In this document: positions 9,173 to 18,524 of the stretch, one piece after another
Numbering within the stretch: position 1 is the stretch's first letter
Layout of the letters: every line of letters begins with the position of its first letter
Origin: Chromatiaceae bacterium
GTDB lineage: Bacteria; Pseudomonadota; Gammaproteobacteria; Chromatiales; Chromatiaceae
Assembly (NCBI GenBank): GCA_013426805.1
Contig: JACDZG010000042.1
Span: 1 to 53,986 of the forward strand
Length of the DNA stretch: 53,986 bases
Direction of reading: 5' to 3'
Translations under genes and position numbers: made by a program
The notes under the pieces: generated by a model
Told to the model about the DNA's origin: nothing
Database searches by the model: none
Seen by the model: the letters and a program-made list of their open reading frames with translations, nothing else

Positions 9173-9787
9173 TCAGGTTACGGCCGGTGTTAGCTGCAAG
9201 AAGCGGTCGTCGCCGAGTTGTCGGAGTATGAAGTCGGCGACGTCGGCGCGGGACAGCCGGGCGGCGGTGAGGGATTTGTCCAGGCCGCTGCGGTAGTTGC
9301 CGGTCCTGGGGCCGTCGGTCAGCCCGCCCGGGCGCACGATGGTCCAGTCCAGTGCGCTCGCCCGGATCAGGCGCTCCTGCTCCTCCTTGGCGGCCATCAC
9401 CTTTTTCAGCGCGAGTTGCATCAGCACTTTGAAGAACAGGGGCACCTGATCCTTGCTGTCGCCCACGCCCATGGAGGTCACCGCGATCAGACGCCGCACG
9501 CCCTGTGCCTGCATCGTCGCGAGGATCACGGCCGTGCCGAGTGCCTCGATGGGTGCGCCCCCCGGTCGCGTCCCCAGGACACAGATGACGGCGTCCGTTC
9601 CTTGAATGCAGTCAGCGACCTGAGCGGGGTCGAGTACGTCACCGACGATGACGGTCAACCGCCCCGGTGCCGTTTGCAGCGTCGCGGGGTTGCGGGCGAG
9701 TGCCTTGATGTCGTGACCCTGTTCCAGTGCCTGTGCCAGCACCTGTTGTCCGGTTCCGCCGGTGGCACCGAAGAGTGCGATTTTCAT
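9173..9787 (-). CDS. Atypical SDR / NAD(P)-binding oxidoreductase (NmrA/BVR-B-like)
   Basis: A 204-aa Rossmann-fold protein. It begins MKIALFGATGGTGQQ, the glycine-rich dinucleotide-binding loop of atypical short-chain dehydrogenases, and has TSMGVGDS and DWTIVRPGGLTDGP, typical of the NAD(P)H-binding family (biliverdin reductase B/NmrA-like). I chose the ATG at 9787; the frame extends upstream, but that extension is basic and overlaps hemH. It lies 70 bp downstream of hemH in the same direction. Its substrate cannot be told; the link to tetrapyrrole metabolism is only suggested by the neighbour. Confidence 0.85.
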   Translation of the reverse strand: MKIALFGATGGTGQQVLAQALEQGHDIKALARNPATLQTAPGRLTVIVGDVLDPAQVADCIQGTDAVICVLGTRPGGAPIEALGTAVILATMQAQGVRRLIAVTSMGVGDSKDQVPLFFKVLMQLALKKVMAAKEEQERLIRASALDWTIVRPGGLTDGPRTGNYRSGLDKSLTAARLSRADVADFILRQLGDDRFLQLTPAVT

Positions 9788-9857
9788 AATGGTGTTCCGT
9801 TGTTTCGATGCTGGTGCGAGGCATTCGTCCGCTTCATGGCGCGAGTGCATCCGCCGC

Positions 9858-10955
9858 TCAGGCCGCCGCCCCCATTTCCCGTGCCCGCTCCAGCCGCCCG
9901 GAGAGCGCCGCCGCATCCGCGGCGGGCGTCAACTCTGGCCAACCCGCGCAATGCCGCTCGACCAGACCCGCCAGCATCTCGATGTGCTCCGGTCGATCGT
10001 TGAGACAGGGAATGTAGCCGTAGGACTGGCCGCCGGCCTGCAGAAAGTAGTTTCGGTTCTCCACCGAGATTTCCTCGATGGTCTCCAGGCAATCCGCCGA
10101 AAAACCCGGCGAGATGACCTGGATCGCGCGCACGCCGGCAGCGCCCCACGCCTTGAGGGTCTCGTCGGTGTAGGGCCGCAGCCACTCCTGGACACCAAAC
10201 CGGGATTGGAAGGATAAGAGCCAGCGCTCCGCCGTCAGCCCCAATTGTTCGACGACCAGACGCGCGGTCTTCTGGCACTGACAGTGGTAGGGATCGCCAT
10301 TGAGGAAATAATCCATGGGAATCCCATGGAACGAGAACAGGAGCCGTTCAGGCTCGCCGTGCTCGCCCCAATAGGCCCGGATACTCGAGACCAGGGCGGT
10401 GATGTATCCGGGGTCGTCGTGATACTGGTTGACGAAGCGCACTTCCGGCAGCAGGCGCCAGGTCGAGAGTTCACGGCTGACCGCGTCGAAGGTGGAGGCC
10501 GTGGTGGTGGCCGAATACTGCGGGTAGAGCGGCAGCACCAGCAAGCGCCGCACATTGGCCGCGCGCAGTTGGGCCAGGGCGCTCGGGATCGAGGGGTTGC
10601 CGTAGCGCATCCCCAGGGCCACGCACATCGGTCCGGGGAAACGGGCATTGAGTGCCTCCTGGACGGCCTTGGCCTGACGTTTGGCGATTGCCAGCAAGGG
10701 CGAGCCGTCCGCGGTCCATACGGCCTGATAGGCTTGGGCGGTGCGCGGCGGGCGCACCCGCAGGATGACGCCGTGCAGGATCAGCCACCAGATCAGCCGC
10801 GGCAACTCGACCACCCGCGGATCCCAGAGAAATTGCGCCAGGTAGCGGCGCACGGCCGGAGCCGTGGGAGCGTCGGGAGTACCCAGATTGACCAGCAGCA
10901 CGCCCAAGCGTTCGGGGGTGTCGTGGCGCAGGTCCGGGTTGTTGATGTAGATCAT
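9858..10955 (-). CDS. hemH: Ferrochelatase
   Basis: A 365-aa enzyme that inserts ferrous iron into protoporphyrin IX, the last step of protoheme synthesis. It carries VLLVNLGTPDAP near the N-terminus, LPLYPQYSATTTAS and the catalytic FSFHGIP (His210). The C-terminal SPGFSADCLETIEE supplies the second active-site acid. Length and motif order match bacterial ferrochelatases. It is the first of a two-gene set with the oxidoreductase at 9173-9787. Confidence 0.96.
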   Translation of the reverse strand: MIYINNPDLRHDTPERLGVLLVNLGTPDAPTAPAVRRYLAQFLWDPRVVELPRLIWWLILHGVILRVRPPRTAQAYQAVWTADGSPLLAIAKRQAKAVQEALNARFPGPMCVALGMRYGNPSIPSALAQLRAANVRRLLVLPLYPQYSATTTASTFDAVSRELSTWRLLPEVRFVNQYHDDPGYITALVSSIRAYWGEHGEPERLLFSFHGIPMDYFLNGDPYHCQCQKTARLVVEQLGLTAERWLLSFQSRFGVQEWLRPYTDETLKAWGAAGVRAIQVISPGFSADCLETIEEISVENRNYFLQAGGQSYGYIPCLNDRPEHIEMLAGLVERHCAGWPELTPAADAAALSGRLERAREMGAAA

Positions 10956-11037
10956 CGTTCCATCTCACTCACATGACCCGACCGCGCCGGTCCCGGCCCA
11001 GCGGGGGCCGCTGATACCGTCGCGGTCGGGTGCTGAT

Positions 11038-11988
11038 TCAAGCCGCGGCACGCCGAAGGCTGGCCTCGACCCGCGCCTGCTTGAGCAGGCGATCGTCGAT
11101 CACCCGCGGGTAAAGACGCCAGATGGCGTCGACTAAGGTCGCATAGCGCACGGCCCTGTGCTCCAGATTCCGGCGCATGGCCTCATCGAGCCCGGGCAGA
11201 GCGAGCAAATACGGGGAGAGCCAGTCGATATATTCGCCCACCAGACGCCCGGTGGCGGTATGCGTCCATTGCGTGTTGATCGTCAGCGGTGGAAAATCGG
11301 CCTGTGGCAGTCGCCGGCCGCTCAATCCGGACGCGGCCGGCTGCTCCAGTCCGAGCGCGTACTCGCCGTCGCGGCGAAACCACTGCGTATGGCGTCGCGC
11401 TCCTGCCGCGTTCGCGATCATCCGCTCCAGTGTCTCTACATGGGGACGCCGACCGCTGCCGTCACGCTCCGGGATGCCCTGTGCGGTCAGGGTCGGGGAA
11501 CGGAAAGGGCGCGTGTCGCCGCGCCCACCGGCATTCCAGGCGGCGTGTTGCTCACGCCCGGCAAGTGCCGTGTCGTCGCCAATCAGTGCGGTGCCGATCA
11601 GGGCCAGCGGCCGCATGTCCTCATCCAGGAGCCACTGTTCCAACTCCGCTGCCGGCGCAAAGGGCAGGTTGGGTGCCGCCAGCCGGACCTGCGCGATCAG
11701 GGCCGTCGACGCGGCGAGCGAGGATTCGACATCGAGGGCGGGGTTCAACGGCACGCGGGCGAGCCCGGCCGCTGGCGACCAGGCGCCGACGTTGAAATAG
11801 CGCGCCGCGCCCGGTTCCTGATCCCGGCTCCAGGGACCGGACCGCGGGCGCGCCAGGACCTGGATCTGCCAATGTCGGCCGTCCAGGGTCAGCGCCCGCC
11901 CGTCTCTGGTCCCGACCACTGCCACGACGCCCAGGAACGGATTCACCCGGCGCAAACAGTAACAGCGCGTATTCGCGTCCAGTTCCAT
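11038..11988 (-). CDS. Conserved hypothetical protein
   Basis: A 316-aa soluble protein with no signal peptide or membrane segment and no catalytic motif that I recognise. The N-terminus reads RRVNPFLGVVAVVGTRDGRAL followed by DGRHWQIQVLAR, suggesting a beta-rich domain; the C-terminus is helical and Arg-rich. The ATG at 11988 is preferred; a TTG at 12009 would overlap the hemerythrin stop codon by 3 bp. It directly follows the hemerythrin gene and is probably co-transcribed with it, so a role linked to oxygen, iron or redox state is possible but unproven. Confidence 0.7.
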   Translation of the reverse strand: MELDANTRCYCLRRVNPFLGVVAVVGTRDGRALTLDGRHWQIQVLARPRSGPWSRDQEPGAARYFNVGAWSPAAGLARVPLNPALDVESSLAASTALIAQVRLAAPNLPFAPAAELEQWLLDEDMRPLALIGTALIGDDTALAGREQHAAWNAGGRGDTRPFRSPTLTAQGIPERDGSGRRPHVETLERMIANAAGARRHTQWFRRDGEYALGLEQPAASGLSGRRLPQADFPPLTINTQWTHTATGRLVGEYIDWLSPYLLALPGLDEAMRRNLEHRAVRYATLVDAIWRLYPRVIDDRLLKQARVEASLRRAAA

Positions 11989-12005
11989 CGTTGCGGCGCA
12001 AGCCT

Positions 12006-12551
12006 TCAAGCCTGCTGCTTGAGGTGCTGGAAGAGGGCACGGAAGCGCTGGGGGTCCGGGGTGCCGAAGACCGGGTCATCGGCTCGCGGCGCGAGCGCGT
12101 CCACGGCGTCCCAGTCCGCCTCAGCGAGGTGCTCCAGCGCGATTGGAAAGGCTTCCGCGTCCTCGAGTGCCTGGTGCTCTCGCAGCGTGTTCACCAACTC
12201 CCGACCCTGGGTCTCCACCTCGTCGCGACGCAGCACCTCCTCGTTGACGATGCCCTCCAGCGAGCGGCGGAAGCGTTTGTTGAGCTGGTTGAGGACCCCG
12301 TGCTGGCGCATGAGGACCTCAAAAACATCGTGGTTCTGCAGTCCTTTATCCATTGCGCGCCGGTAGATCAGATCCTCCGTGGGATGATGGATCGTATCCG
12401 AATAGCTCTCCAGGTACTCGAGCATCTCGCTGATCAGTTCGTAGTCGGGCTCCTCGCACGCGTGGAAGCGGTCGAGCAGGGCGGCGAGCAGGTCGAGCAG
12501 GCTCGCAAGACGGATATGATCCTGGGTGAGTCGGGTCATTACCGGGTGCAT
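12006..12551 (-). CDS. Hemerythrin HHE-domain protein
   Basis: A 181-aa all-helical cytosolic protein. Its His/Glu pattern is that of a hemerythrin-type di-iron site: DHIRLASLL, YSDTIHHPTEDLIYR, FEVLMRQHGVLNQ and LREHQALEDAEAFP. Such proteins bind O2 or NO, or protect iron-sulfur centres. The ATG at 12551 follows GGAGG with a 9-nt spacer. A GTG three codons upstream is too close to that ribosome-binding site. The gene lies between the potassium channel and the hypothetical at 11038, all on the minus strand. Confidence 0.9.
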   Translation of the reverse strand: MHPVMTRLTQDHIRLASLLDLLAALLDRFHACEEPDYELISEMLEYLESYSDTIHHPTEDLIYRRAMDKGLQNHDVFEVLMRQHGVLNQLNKRFRRSLEGIVNEEVLRRDEVETQGRELVNTLREHQALEDAEAFPIALEHLAEADWDAVDALAPRADDPVFGTPDPQRFRALFQHLKQQA

Positions 12552-12714
12552 GGACACATTCCTCCGAGTTGACAGGTCCGGCCGGCCCGCAGAGCGGGGT
12601 CGGCACGGGGCGGTTGCACAGGCCGGGAGTCGGCCAGTCCCGCTCCCAGACCTCTTAATAGGGCATCGGGGCCGCCTTGCCAAGGGAACCACCATGATTG
12701 GACGTCGGCCATGC

Positions 12715-14454
12715 TCACGCATCGGCCTCTTCGACACCGCCCCGGCGTTGACGACGCCGGCGCCGCCGTGCGAGTTGGCGCCAGACCCAGCCGTCCGGGC
12801 CATCCTCGCCGGTGACCACGTAACGCAGCGCATGGCGGTCGATCAAGGTCCAGTCCATGCTGCCGCGTGCGCCCTCCCGACCACAAAACAGCAACTGATC
12901 GCCTTTGCGGACCCGGTCGGTCAAGGCCGGGAGGAGTCGGCGCTCGTCGTTGTGCTCCAGCAGCAGCGGGATGACCGCCAGCCGCCGCTCCCGGTCGCGC
13001 GGATCCGTGATCAGGTGGTCGATGGTGAGTGCGGCGGCACATTCTTCTTCTGCCACCACCGCCCCGGCTTGTTCATTGTTGATCTCGATCTGCCACACCT
13101 GGGGCACCTGATCCTGGAGCACGGCGCTGATCCGGCTGATCAGTGCACAGGCCCAGGCATCCTCCTGGAACCGGGAGTAGTGGATGAATTCCCAGAGCAG
13201 CGGCAAGGTCAGACGCACGCGGATACCGTCGGCGATGATGATGCTCGGGTGCATCACCACCTGGGCCCCGACGCGGTCGAACAATTCCTGATTGTCGAGA
13301 TGGTTCTTGCGGGCGACCACGAACAGGTCCCGGTTCAGTTGCAGTGCGGTCATGATGATCGACAGGTTGGTGGCGTCATCATCGGTTCCGGCCACCAAGG
13401 CCACGGCGCGATCGATATGTGCCTGCTCCAGGGTCGCGGCCTCGGTCCCGCGGCCCTGAACCACCCCCGCGCCGGGAATGCCGGTGAGATGAGGTTTGGC
13501 GTCCACGACCATCAGGTCCAGACCTTGGTCCTTGAGATGCCGATACAGGGCTCTGCCGAATCGCCCAAAGCCGCAAATCACCCAGAGCCCCTTGATCGGC
13601 GGATAGAGCGGCTCGGTGAGTGGCTCGTCGCTCTCGCCCGTGAGCCAGTCCCAGAGCAGGGTCATGCAGGGCGCTTCGAGGGCGATGGCCAGATAGAGCG
13701 CGAAGGCATCGAAAGGATCGTAGATATGGTCGGTACCAAAGGAGGCCATGTTGGCCTCCACCTCATGTGAGTCGGCCCGGCAAATCACCTTGATCCGCGG
13801 GCGCAAGAGTTTGGCGGCGATGGCGATCTTGAGGTTGGTTTCGTTGACGTTGCTGACCGCCACCACCCCCTGACAGAGGGGATGATCGAGGCCCGCCGCC
13901 AGCAGATTCGACGGCCGGCGCGCATCGGCGCAGAGCGCCGGTACATACTCGCGATGATTCTCCAGCGCCAGCAGGCTGATGCGCTCCTGGTCACTGTCGA
14001 TGACCACGGCGTGCTGATGACGATCAGTGAGTGCCTTGACCAGGGCGCTGCCCGTCTGACCGTAACCGCACACCAGATAAAAGGGATCGCGCAGGTGCGC
14101 CACCCGGGCGCGCAAGCGGCTTTCGGCGCGGGCCCGGCGAAACGTCGGTTCCTGCAGCAGGGCGATCAGCGCTCCCGCGGCATAGATCCAGATCGCCACG
14201 GTCCCGAAGATCACGAAGGAGACCCACAGCCGCTGGGCATCGGTAAAGGGGTTGGGGATCTCGCCGAAGCCGATGGTCGTCGAGGTGTAGGCGACAACGT
14301 AAAAAGCGTGGAAAAACCCCATCGGCACGGCGTTTCCGGCCGGATCCCGGCCCGGAATCAGGACGAGACCAATGATCGCTACGGCATAACTCACGATCAG
14401 CATGATCAGCGGCGCACGCATCCGCCGCATAATGAGAAAAACGATACTGTCCAT
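12715..14454 (-). CDS. Potassium channel protein with two RCK/TrkA-N domains
   Basis: A 579-aa membrane protein. Two transmembrane helices (about residues 15-33 and 76-99) flank a pore loop with the selectivity filter TIGFG (60-64). Two Rossmann-type regulator domains follow, starting VCGYGQTGSALV (~126) and ICGFGRFGRALY (~297), each with a TrkA-C-like part behind it. The layout is that of ligand-gated bacterial K+ channels that sense NAD(H) or nucleotides. The C-terminus ends in an Arg-rich tail. It sits 60 bp downstream of a small membrane protein gene in the same direction. Confidence 0.9.
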   Translation of the reverse strand: MDSIVFLIMRRMRAPLIMLIVSYAVAIIGLVLIPGRDPAGNAVPMGFFHAFYVVAYTSTTIGFGEIPNPFTDAQRLWVSFVIFGTVAIWIYAAGALIALLQEPTFRRARAESRLRARVAHLRDPFYLVCGYGQTGSALVKALTDRHQHAVVIDSDQERISLLALENHREYVPALCADARRPSNLLAAGLDHPLCQGVVAVSNVNETNLKIAIAAKLLRPRIKVICRADSHEVEANMASFGTDHIYDPFDAFALYLAIALEAPCMTLLWDWLTGESDEPLTEPLYPPIKGLWVICGFGRFGRALYRHLKDQGLDLMVVDAKPHLTGIPGAGVVQGRGTEAATLEQAHIDRAVALVAGTDDDATNLSIIMTALQLNRDLFVVARKNHLDNQELFDRVGAQVVMHPSIIIADGIRVRLTLPLLWEFIHYSRFQEDAWACALISRISAVLQDQVPQVWQIEINNEQAGAVVAEEECAAALTIDHLITDPRDRERRLAVIPLLLEHNDERRLLPALTDRVRKGDQLLFCGREGARGSMDWTLIDRHALRYVVTGEDGPDGWVWRQLARRRRRRQRRGGVEEADA

Positions 14455-14514
14455 GGTAAACCCCGTGCGCGCGTGTTGAGGATGGGGGTCTGGAGCGCGG
14501 GTCGACGGTCCGGG

Positions 14515-14898
14515 CTAGCGCCGCAGCAGGAAGGTCTCGATCACCAGCAGGATGACCGAAATCACATTCGCCATCAGCGCGCCGGCCGCCAGTGATACGA
14601 TACTGGTCATGGTCGACGGGGTCATGCCGACACCGCTCGTGTAGGCTGCCGTGACCCACACCAGCGCTGCGGCCGTGAGCTGCAGCATGGCCACCAGGCT
14701 GGTGGCGAGCAAGAGTGCGCCCAACTGTGAGCGATCGCCGAACTTGAGCACCGTCGCGATCAGGTTCACCACGATCACCGCGAAGAACTCCCACGGGTGG
14801 TGGTGTGACGGATCGTCGATGTCGCCGATCACGAACCCGAAATTCAGGGTCAGGGATAACACGATGAAAAAGCCGAAGACGACCTTCTCTGGGTTCAT
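14515..14898 (-). CDS. Small integral membrane protein (DUF6394-like)
   Basis: A 127-aa protein with about four hydrophobic helices and the segments VVFGFFIVLSLTLNFGFVIGD and NLIATVLKFGDRSQLGA. These match what I recall of a gammaproteobacterial family of unknown function (DUF6394). The ATG at 14898 was chosen because the upstream extension is unlike the family start. It immediately precedes the K+ channel gene, so it may be an accessory subunit; that is inference from position only. Confidence 0.75.
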   Translation of the reverse strand: MNPEKVVFGFFIVLSLTLNFGFVIGDIDDPSHHHPWEFFAVIVVNLIATVLKFGDRSQLGALLLATSLVAMLQLTAAALVWVTAAYTSGVGMTPSTMTSIVSLAAGALMANVISVILLVIETFLLRR

Positions 14899-15179
14899 GG
14901 GGGGGCTCCGGGTGATGGCGGCGCAACGCCTGTCGCTATTGTGACCGACGGCAGGCAAAAGGCAACTTCGCCAATCTATAATGCTGATCACAACGTCTGA
15001 TCAGGACTTTGCTAAGCTCCGGAGGAACGGCGTGCCGCGTCCGAACTCGGGCCCTGTCCGGCGTCAGCGACGGTTCCCAACCATCGGGGGGAGTCACCGT
15101 CATCTCGCATCGGCTGCGGTAGACACCCGACCCGGCGCAGTCTCCGCGTGAATGTATCCAATTCAGTGGGAGTCTCTCC

Positions 15180-16706
15180 ATGACAAAACGTGACAACAAC
15201 GGTTCCGGCCTCGATCGCCGCGACTTTCTGAAAGGGTTTGCGTCGGCGACGGTGGCCGCCGGCTTGGTCGGGTCGCGCGAGGTGTTCGCCGACGCGGACA
15301 GTGCCGCTGTGCGGTTCGGCCGCGGACTCCTCGCGCCGCCCGCCATCGACGCGACGCCCGGCACCGAGAAATACTGGACGAAGGTCCGTAAGGTGTTCTC
15401 GCTGAGTAATGACTACATCCATATGAACACCGGGACCACCGGCTCCCAGCCCGAGTTCGTGCAGAACAACCTTGCGGCCTACAACTTCTACAAGAGTCAG
15501 GACCCGCGGGATTGGTCCCTGAATCTGGCGGCGGACTTTCCCGACCTCTTCCCGGTGGTGCCCTCCGCGACCGGTGCCCGCCAGTTGTTGGTCGCCAATA
15601 CCTATGGGGCCAATGCCGACGAGATCGTCCTGAGCTACAACACCACCGATGCCTGCAACCTGATTTTCGCCGGTACCCCCTGGCAGTCCGGCGACCGCAT
15701 TGTCACCACCACCTTCGAGCATCCGGCCCTGGCCGGCCCGATCGCTTGGGCGCGCGACTATCACGGGGTGGAGGTCGTGATGATCGACATGCCGTCCAAC
15801 TTCACGGCCGACATCACGGTCGATGACGTGCTCGGCTGGTTCGATGCCGCACTGAGTGTGGAGATGGGTGCCGGGAAAAAGCAATATCTCGCCATCTCGG
15901 AGATCTTCTACAAGAACGGCCTGCGCCTGCCGGTGCCTGAGTTGTGTGCGCTCGCCCGGAGTCGCGGCGCTTTCTCGATCATCGACAGTGCCCACGGTTG
16001 GGGCATGCTGCCGATCGACTGCCATGCCTATGGGGCCGATTTCATCGTCGGGGCCGGCCACAAGTGGCTGTGCGGCGGCCCCGGCACCGGTATCTGCTAT
16101 GTGCGCACCTCGGATGCGTTGGCCCGCCCGCTGCCGCCCTTCGCGATGGGGAATTTCTTTATCTATGGCAATCCGTTCGTTGCACCCAGCGCTCTCTATA
16201 ACAACCGTAACTGGAGTCCCGCCCTCTATATGCAATCGCGCGGTGAGTACAATGTCACCGCGCTCTACGCGATGACCGATTCGCTGTCCTTCTTCGCTCA
16301 GATCGGCATCGAGAACATCTACGAGCGCGCCCTTGCTCTCGGCAACTACCTCAAGGGTCTGATCGTTGCCCAATGGGGGCCGGAAGCACTCTGGGTTCAG
16401 GAAAACCCCGACGACCGCTTCGCTACCGGGCTCACGGCCTTCAATCCCTTCGCCGACAAACATAATGGCGCGAGCTTCGCGACCATGAACAGTGCCATCA
16501 GCGTCATCCTGCGCAATCTGGCCCTGGAGACGCCGAAAATCTATATCCGTTCCGTCTCCTGGCGCAGCAGCCAGAGCGTCCCGGCGGACGACCGGGTGGG
16601 ATTGCGGATTGCCACTCATGCCATGTACAACAACTATGACGAGATCGACCATGTCTTCGCGCGTTTGGTCAATCAAGTCAACCTGAGCGGTTTGGCTCAG
16701 CTCTGA
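15180..16706 (+). CDS. Tat-exported class V aminotransferase-fold PLP enzyme
   Basis: A 508-aa protein with a twin-arginine signal: LDRRDFLKGFASATVAAGL at about residues 11-29, ending near VFADA. The mature part is a class V (isopenicillin-N-epimerase/cysteine-desulfurase-like) fold-type I PLP enzyme. TGTTGS binds the phosphate, DSAHGWG holds the Asp facing the PLP nitrogen and GAGHKWLCGGPGTG holds the Schiff-base Lys. Export by Tat implies that it is folded with its cofactor before crossing the membrane. The substrate is unknown. It starts at an ATG behind GGGAG and is transcribed divergently from the small membrane protein gene; it converges with batD. Confidence 0.88.
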   Translation: MTKRDNNGSGLDRRDFLKGFASATVAAGLVGSREVFADADSAAVRFGRGLLAPPAIDATPGTEKYWTKVRKVFSLSNDYIHMNTGTTGSQPEFVQNNLAAYNFYKSQDPRDWSLNLAADFPDLFPVVPSATGARQLLVANTYGANADEIVLSYNTTDACNLIFAGTPWQSGDRIVTTTFEHPALAGPIAWARDYHGVEVVMIDMPSNFTADITVDDVLGWFDAALSVEMGAGKKQYLAISEIFYKNGLRLPVPELCALARSRGAFSIIDSAHGWGMLPIDCHAYGADFIVGAGHKWLCGGPGTGICYVRTSDALARPLPPFAMGNFFIYGNPFVAPSALYNNRNWSPALYMQSRGEYNVTALYAMTDSLSFFAQIGIENIYERALALGNYLKGLIVAQWGPEALWVQENPDDRFATGLTAFNPFADKHNGASFATMNSAISVILRNLALETPKIYIRSVSWRSSQSVPADDRVGLRIATHAMYNNYDEIDHVFARLVNQVNLSGLAQL

Positions 16707-16710
16707 GCGA

Positions 16711-18468
16711 TCAGGCCCCACCCGGATTAAGCGCCGGCAAGGTTGCGCGGCGGATGCGGGTCTCGGGGCGACGCGGCCGCAAGACGTTGGGGATACGGCC
16801 GACTTGCCGCATGAACTCGCGTTTCCAGCGCGCGAAGTCGAGCGGCTGGCGGCCGTAGAGTGCGCGGTCCAGTTCGCGCATCAGTCGGGTCAGCTGGGCG
16901 CGGTCCGCGCGCGGGCGCAGGGTCAGGATGCGTTCGGTGAGGTTGGGGGTGCCGCCCTGGTCTGGCGCGTGCAGGAGGTGTCGCGCGGACCGCTCGAAGC
17001 GCTCACACCAGGCAACCGGGTCGTGCGCCTGATGGGCGTCACGCACGCACATCAGCAGGCGGCTGCTCTGCGGTAAGCGTCTGCTGGCAGCCGCCTTGGC
17101 GCGGGCCGCCAGGTGCGTCGGGTCCAGCCGTTTCAACAGACGGGTGCTGCCGTTCATCAAGCGGTCGATGCTCTGCGATGACCATGAGCGCAGTCTAGTG
17201 TTCAGGCCCGCGCCGGGCAGGCGCCGCTGATACAGGACGCCGACCCAGTAACCGGCGAGGACCAACAGGATGCCGGTGATCGGCAGCCAAACCTTGGACC
17301 AACCGGCGCCGGCATCGATGAGCGAGACGGCCAGTCCCAAGGGTCCGCTGGCGCCCTGGATGCTCAGGGTGCGGATCGGCAGGGTGGCGACCTGGCGCGA
17401 TCCGGTCTCCAGGTTCCACCAGGGGACTTTGATCTCGGGCAGGCGCAGGGTGCCGCCGCCCTGGGGCACCAGGGTGTAGTATTCGGTACGCGTTGCCGTC
17501 AGTTGGCGGCCGTCCTTCGACAGGCTGTTGGCGCTGAGTGTCTGTTCGCGATAGATGCGAAAATCCGGGCTGACCAATTGCTCCTCGAGATTCGGGAGTT
17601 GGGCGGCGAGCCCGCCCGCTGCCGTGCTCTCCAGCACCAGTGTGACCGGCTGGCCGGGTTCGACCCGCTCGGGCCGGTCGAAGTCGGCGTTGAGACTGAG
17701 TGAGCGCAGCGGCAGCCAGGGGCGCACCGCGGCCATCGCGGGGCGGACCTGGAGTACGATCGGGCTGGTGCCGACGGCCTCGTAACGCTCAGGGGCGCCG
17801 TAGCTGCCGGGGCGCGTCCCGGTGATCTTCGGCGGCGGCAAGGTGAGATCGCCGGCGCGCAGCGGGGTGAGTACCAACCAGAATTGGGTGACCAGTTCGC
17901 GGCTGTCACCGCTGCCGCGGGTGCTGGTGGTCGGTCCCGCGAGCTTCTGCAGCAGAACAGCGTCTTGCCCGCCGAGGTCCGGATCGGCGGTGGTCAGTTC
18001 ATCCGGGCTGATCAGATCCAGCCGCAGCAACAGGTTCTGTTGGACATAGGGCCGGGACGCGTCGAGCGACCATTCCAGTCTGGGCGGTCGCAGGCTGCGC
18101 TGGGTCGGCGCCGGCGACGCAGCGTAACCGCCGGGCCAGTTAGGCTGATAGCCTTGACCCGGCGCCGGTCCGGGATAGGAGCCGGACGGCAGACGCTGGG
18201 CTTGACCGGGTAACCCATAGGGGGCCTGGCCCGGCAGCGGGCCTTGGGGCGGCATGGGGTAGCTCGGCGGCGCCCCTCTGGAGTTATCCGGCGCAGTGGG
18301 ACGGAACTGCCAGGGTTGCCCCTGGATTTGGGGTGGGGTCCACTGGCCCGCGGGCGCTTGCGCCGGGGCGTCGGCCGGCGGTGCGCCATAGGGTTCATAG
18401 GGGGTCCAGCCGAATGCGGTCGACCACAGGAGCCAGAGTCCGAGTCCGAGTCCGAGTCCGAGTCTCAT
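16711..18468 (-). CDS. batD: BatD-like protein (oxygen/aerotolerance operon)
   Basis: A 585-aa envelope protein. It starts with an unusual signal peptide (MRLGLGLGLGLWLLWSTAFG), then a Pro/Gly/Gln-rich linker (~20-115). A BatD-type beta-sandwich region follows (RPPRLEWSLDASRPYVQQN ... LPPPKITGTRPG ... VEPGQPVTLVLES). One transmembrane helix lies near residues 395-415, with a basic cytosolic tail behind it. The ATG at 18468 is preferred over a TTG at 18531 because it places the signal peptide at the N-terminus. It is the last gene of the Bat operon. Confidence 0.85.
   Translation of the reverse strand: MRLGLGLGLGLWLLWSTAFGWTPYEPYGAPPADAPAQAPAGQWTPPQIQGQPWQFRPTAPDNSRGAPPSYPMPPQGPLPGQAPYGLPGQAQRLPSGSYPGPAPGQGYQPNWPGGYAASPAPTQRSLRPPRLEWSLDASRPYVQQNLLLRLDLISPDELTTADPDLGGQDAVLLQKLAGPTTSTRGSGDSRELVTQFWLVLTPLRAGDLTLPPPKITGTRPGSYGAPERYEAVGTSPIVLQVRPAMAAVRPWLPLRSLSLNADFDRPERVEPGQPVTLVLESTAAGGLAAQLPNLEEQLVSPDFRIYREQTLSANSLSKDGRQLTATRTEYYTLVPQGGGTLRLPEIKVPWWNLETGSRQVATLPIRTLSIQGASGPLGLAVSLIDAGAGWSKVWLPITGILLVLAGYWVGVLYQRRLPGAGLNTRLRSWSSQSIDRLMNGSTRLLKRLDPTHLAARAKAAASRRLPQSSRLLMCVRDAHQAHDPVAWCERFERSARHLLHAPDQGGTPNLTERILTLRPRADRAQLTRLMRELDRALYGRQPLDFARWKREFMRQVGRIPNVLRPRRPETRIRRATLPALNPGGA
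18436..18465 (-). repeat. Five tandem hexamers inside the batD signal sequence
   Basis: Four perfect GAGTCC units plus one GAGTCT on the plus strand encode alternating Leu-Gly in the signal peptide. Gain or loss of a unit changes the hydrophobic core by two residues without a frameshift. Confidence 0.8.
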
Positions 18469-18524
18469 GGTGACCCCGGCGCGGCGGCCGATCGGGGTGC
18501 GCCGGACAGGTTCGGGTGCTGCTG

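Noticed and set aside
15012-16721. A 569-codon minus-strand frame opposite the PLP enzyme
   Set aside because: Antisense shadow; the plus strand encodes a full enzyme with a Tat signal and PLP motifs.
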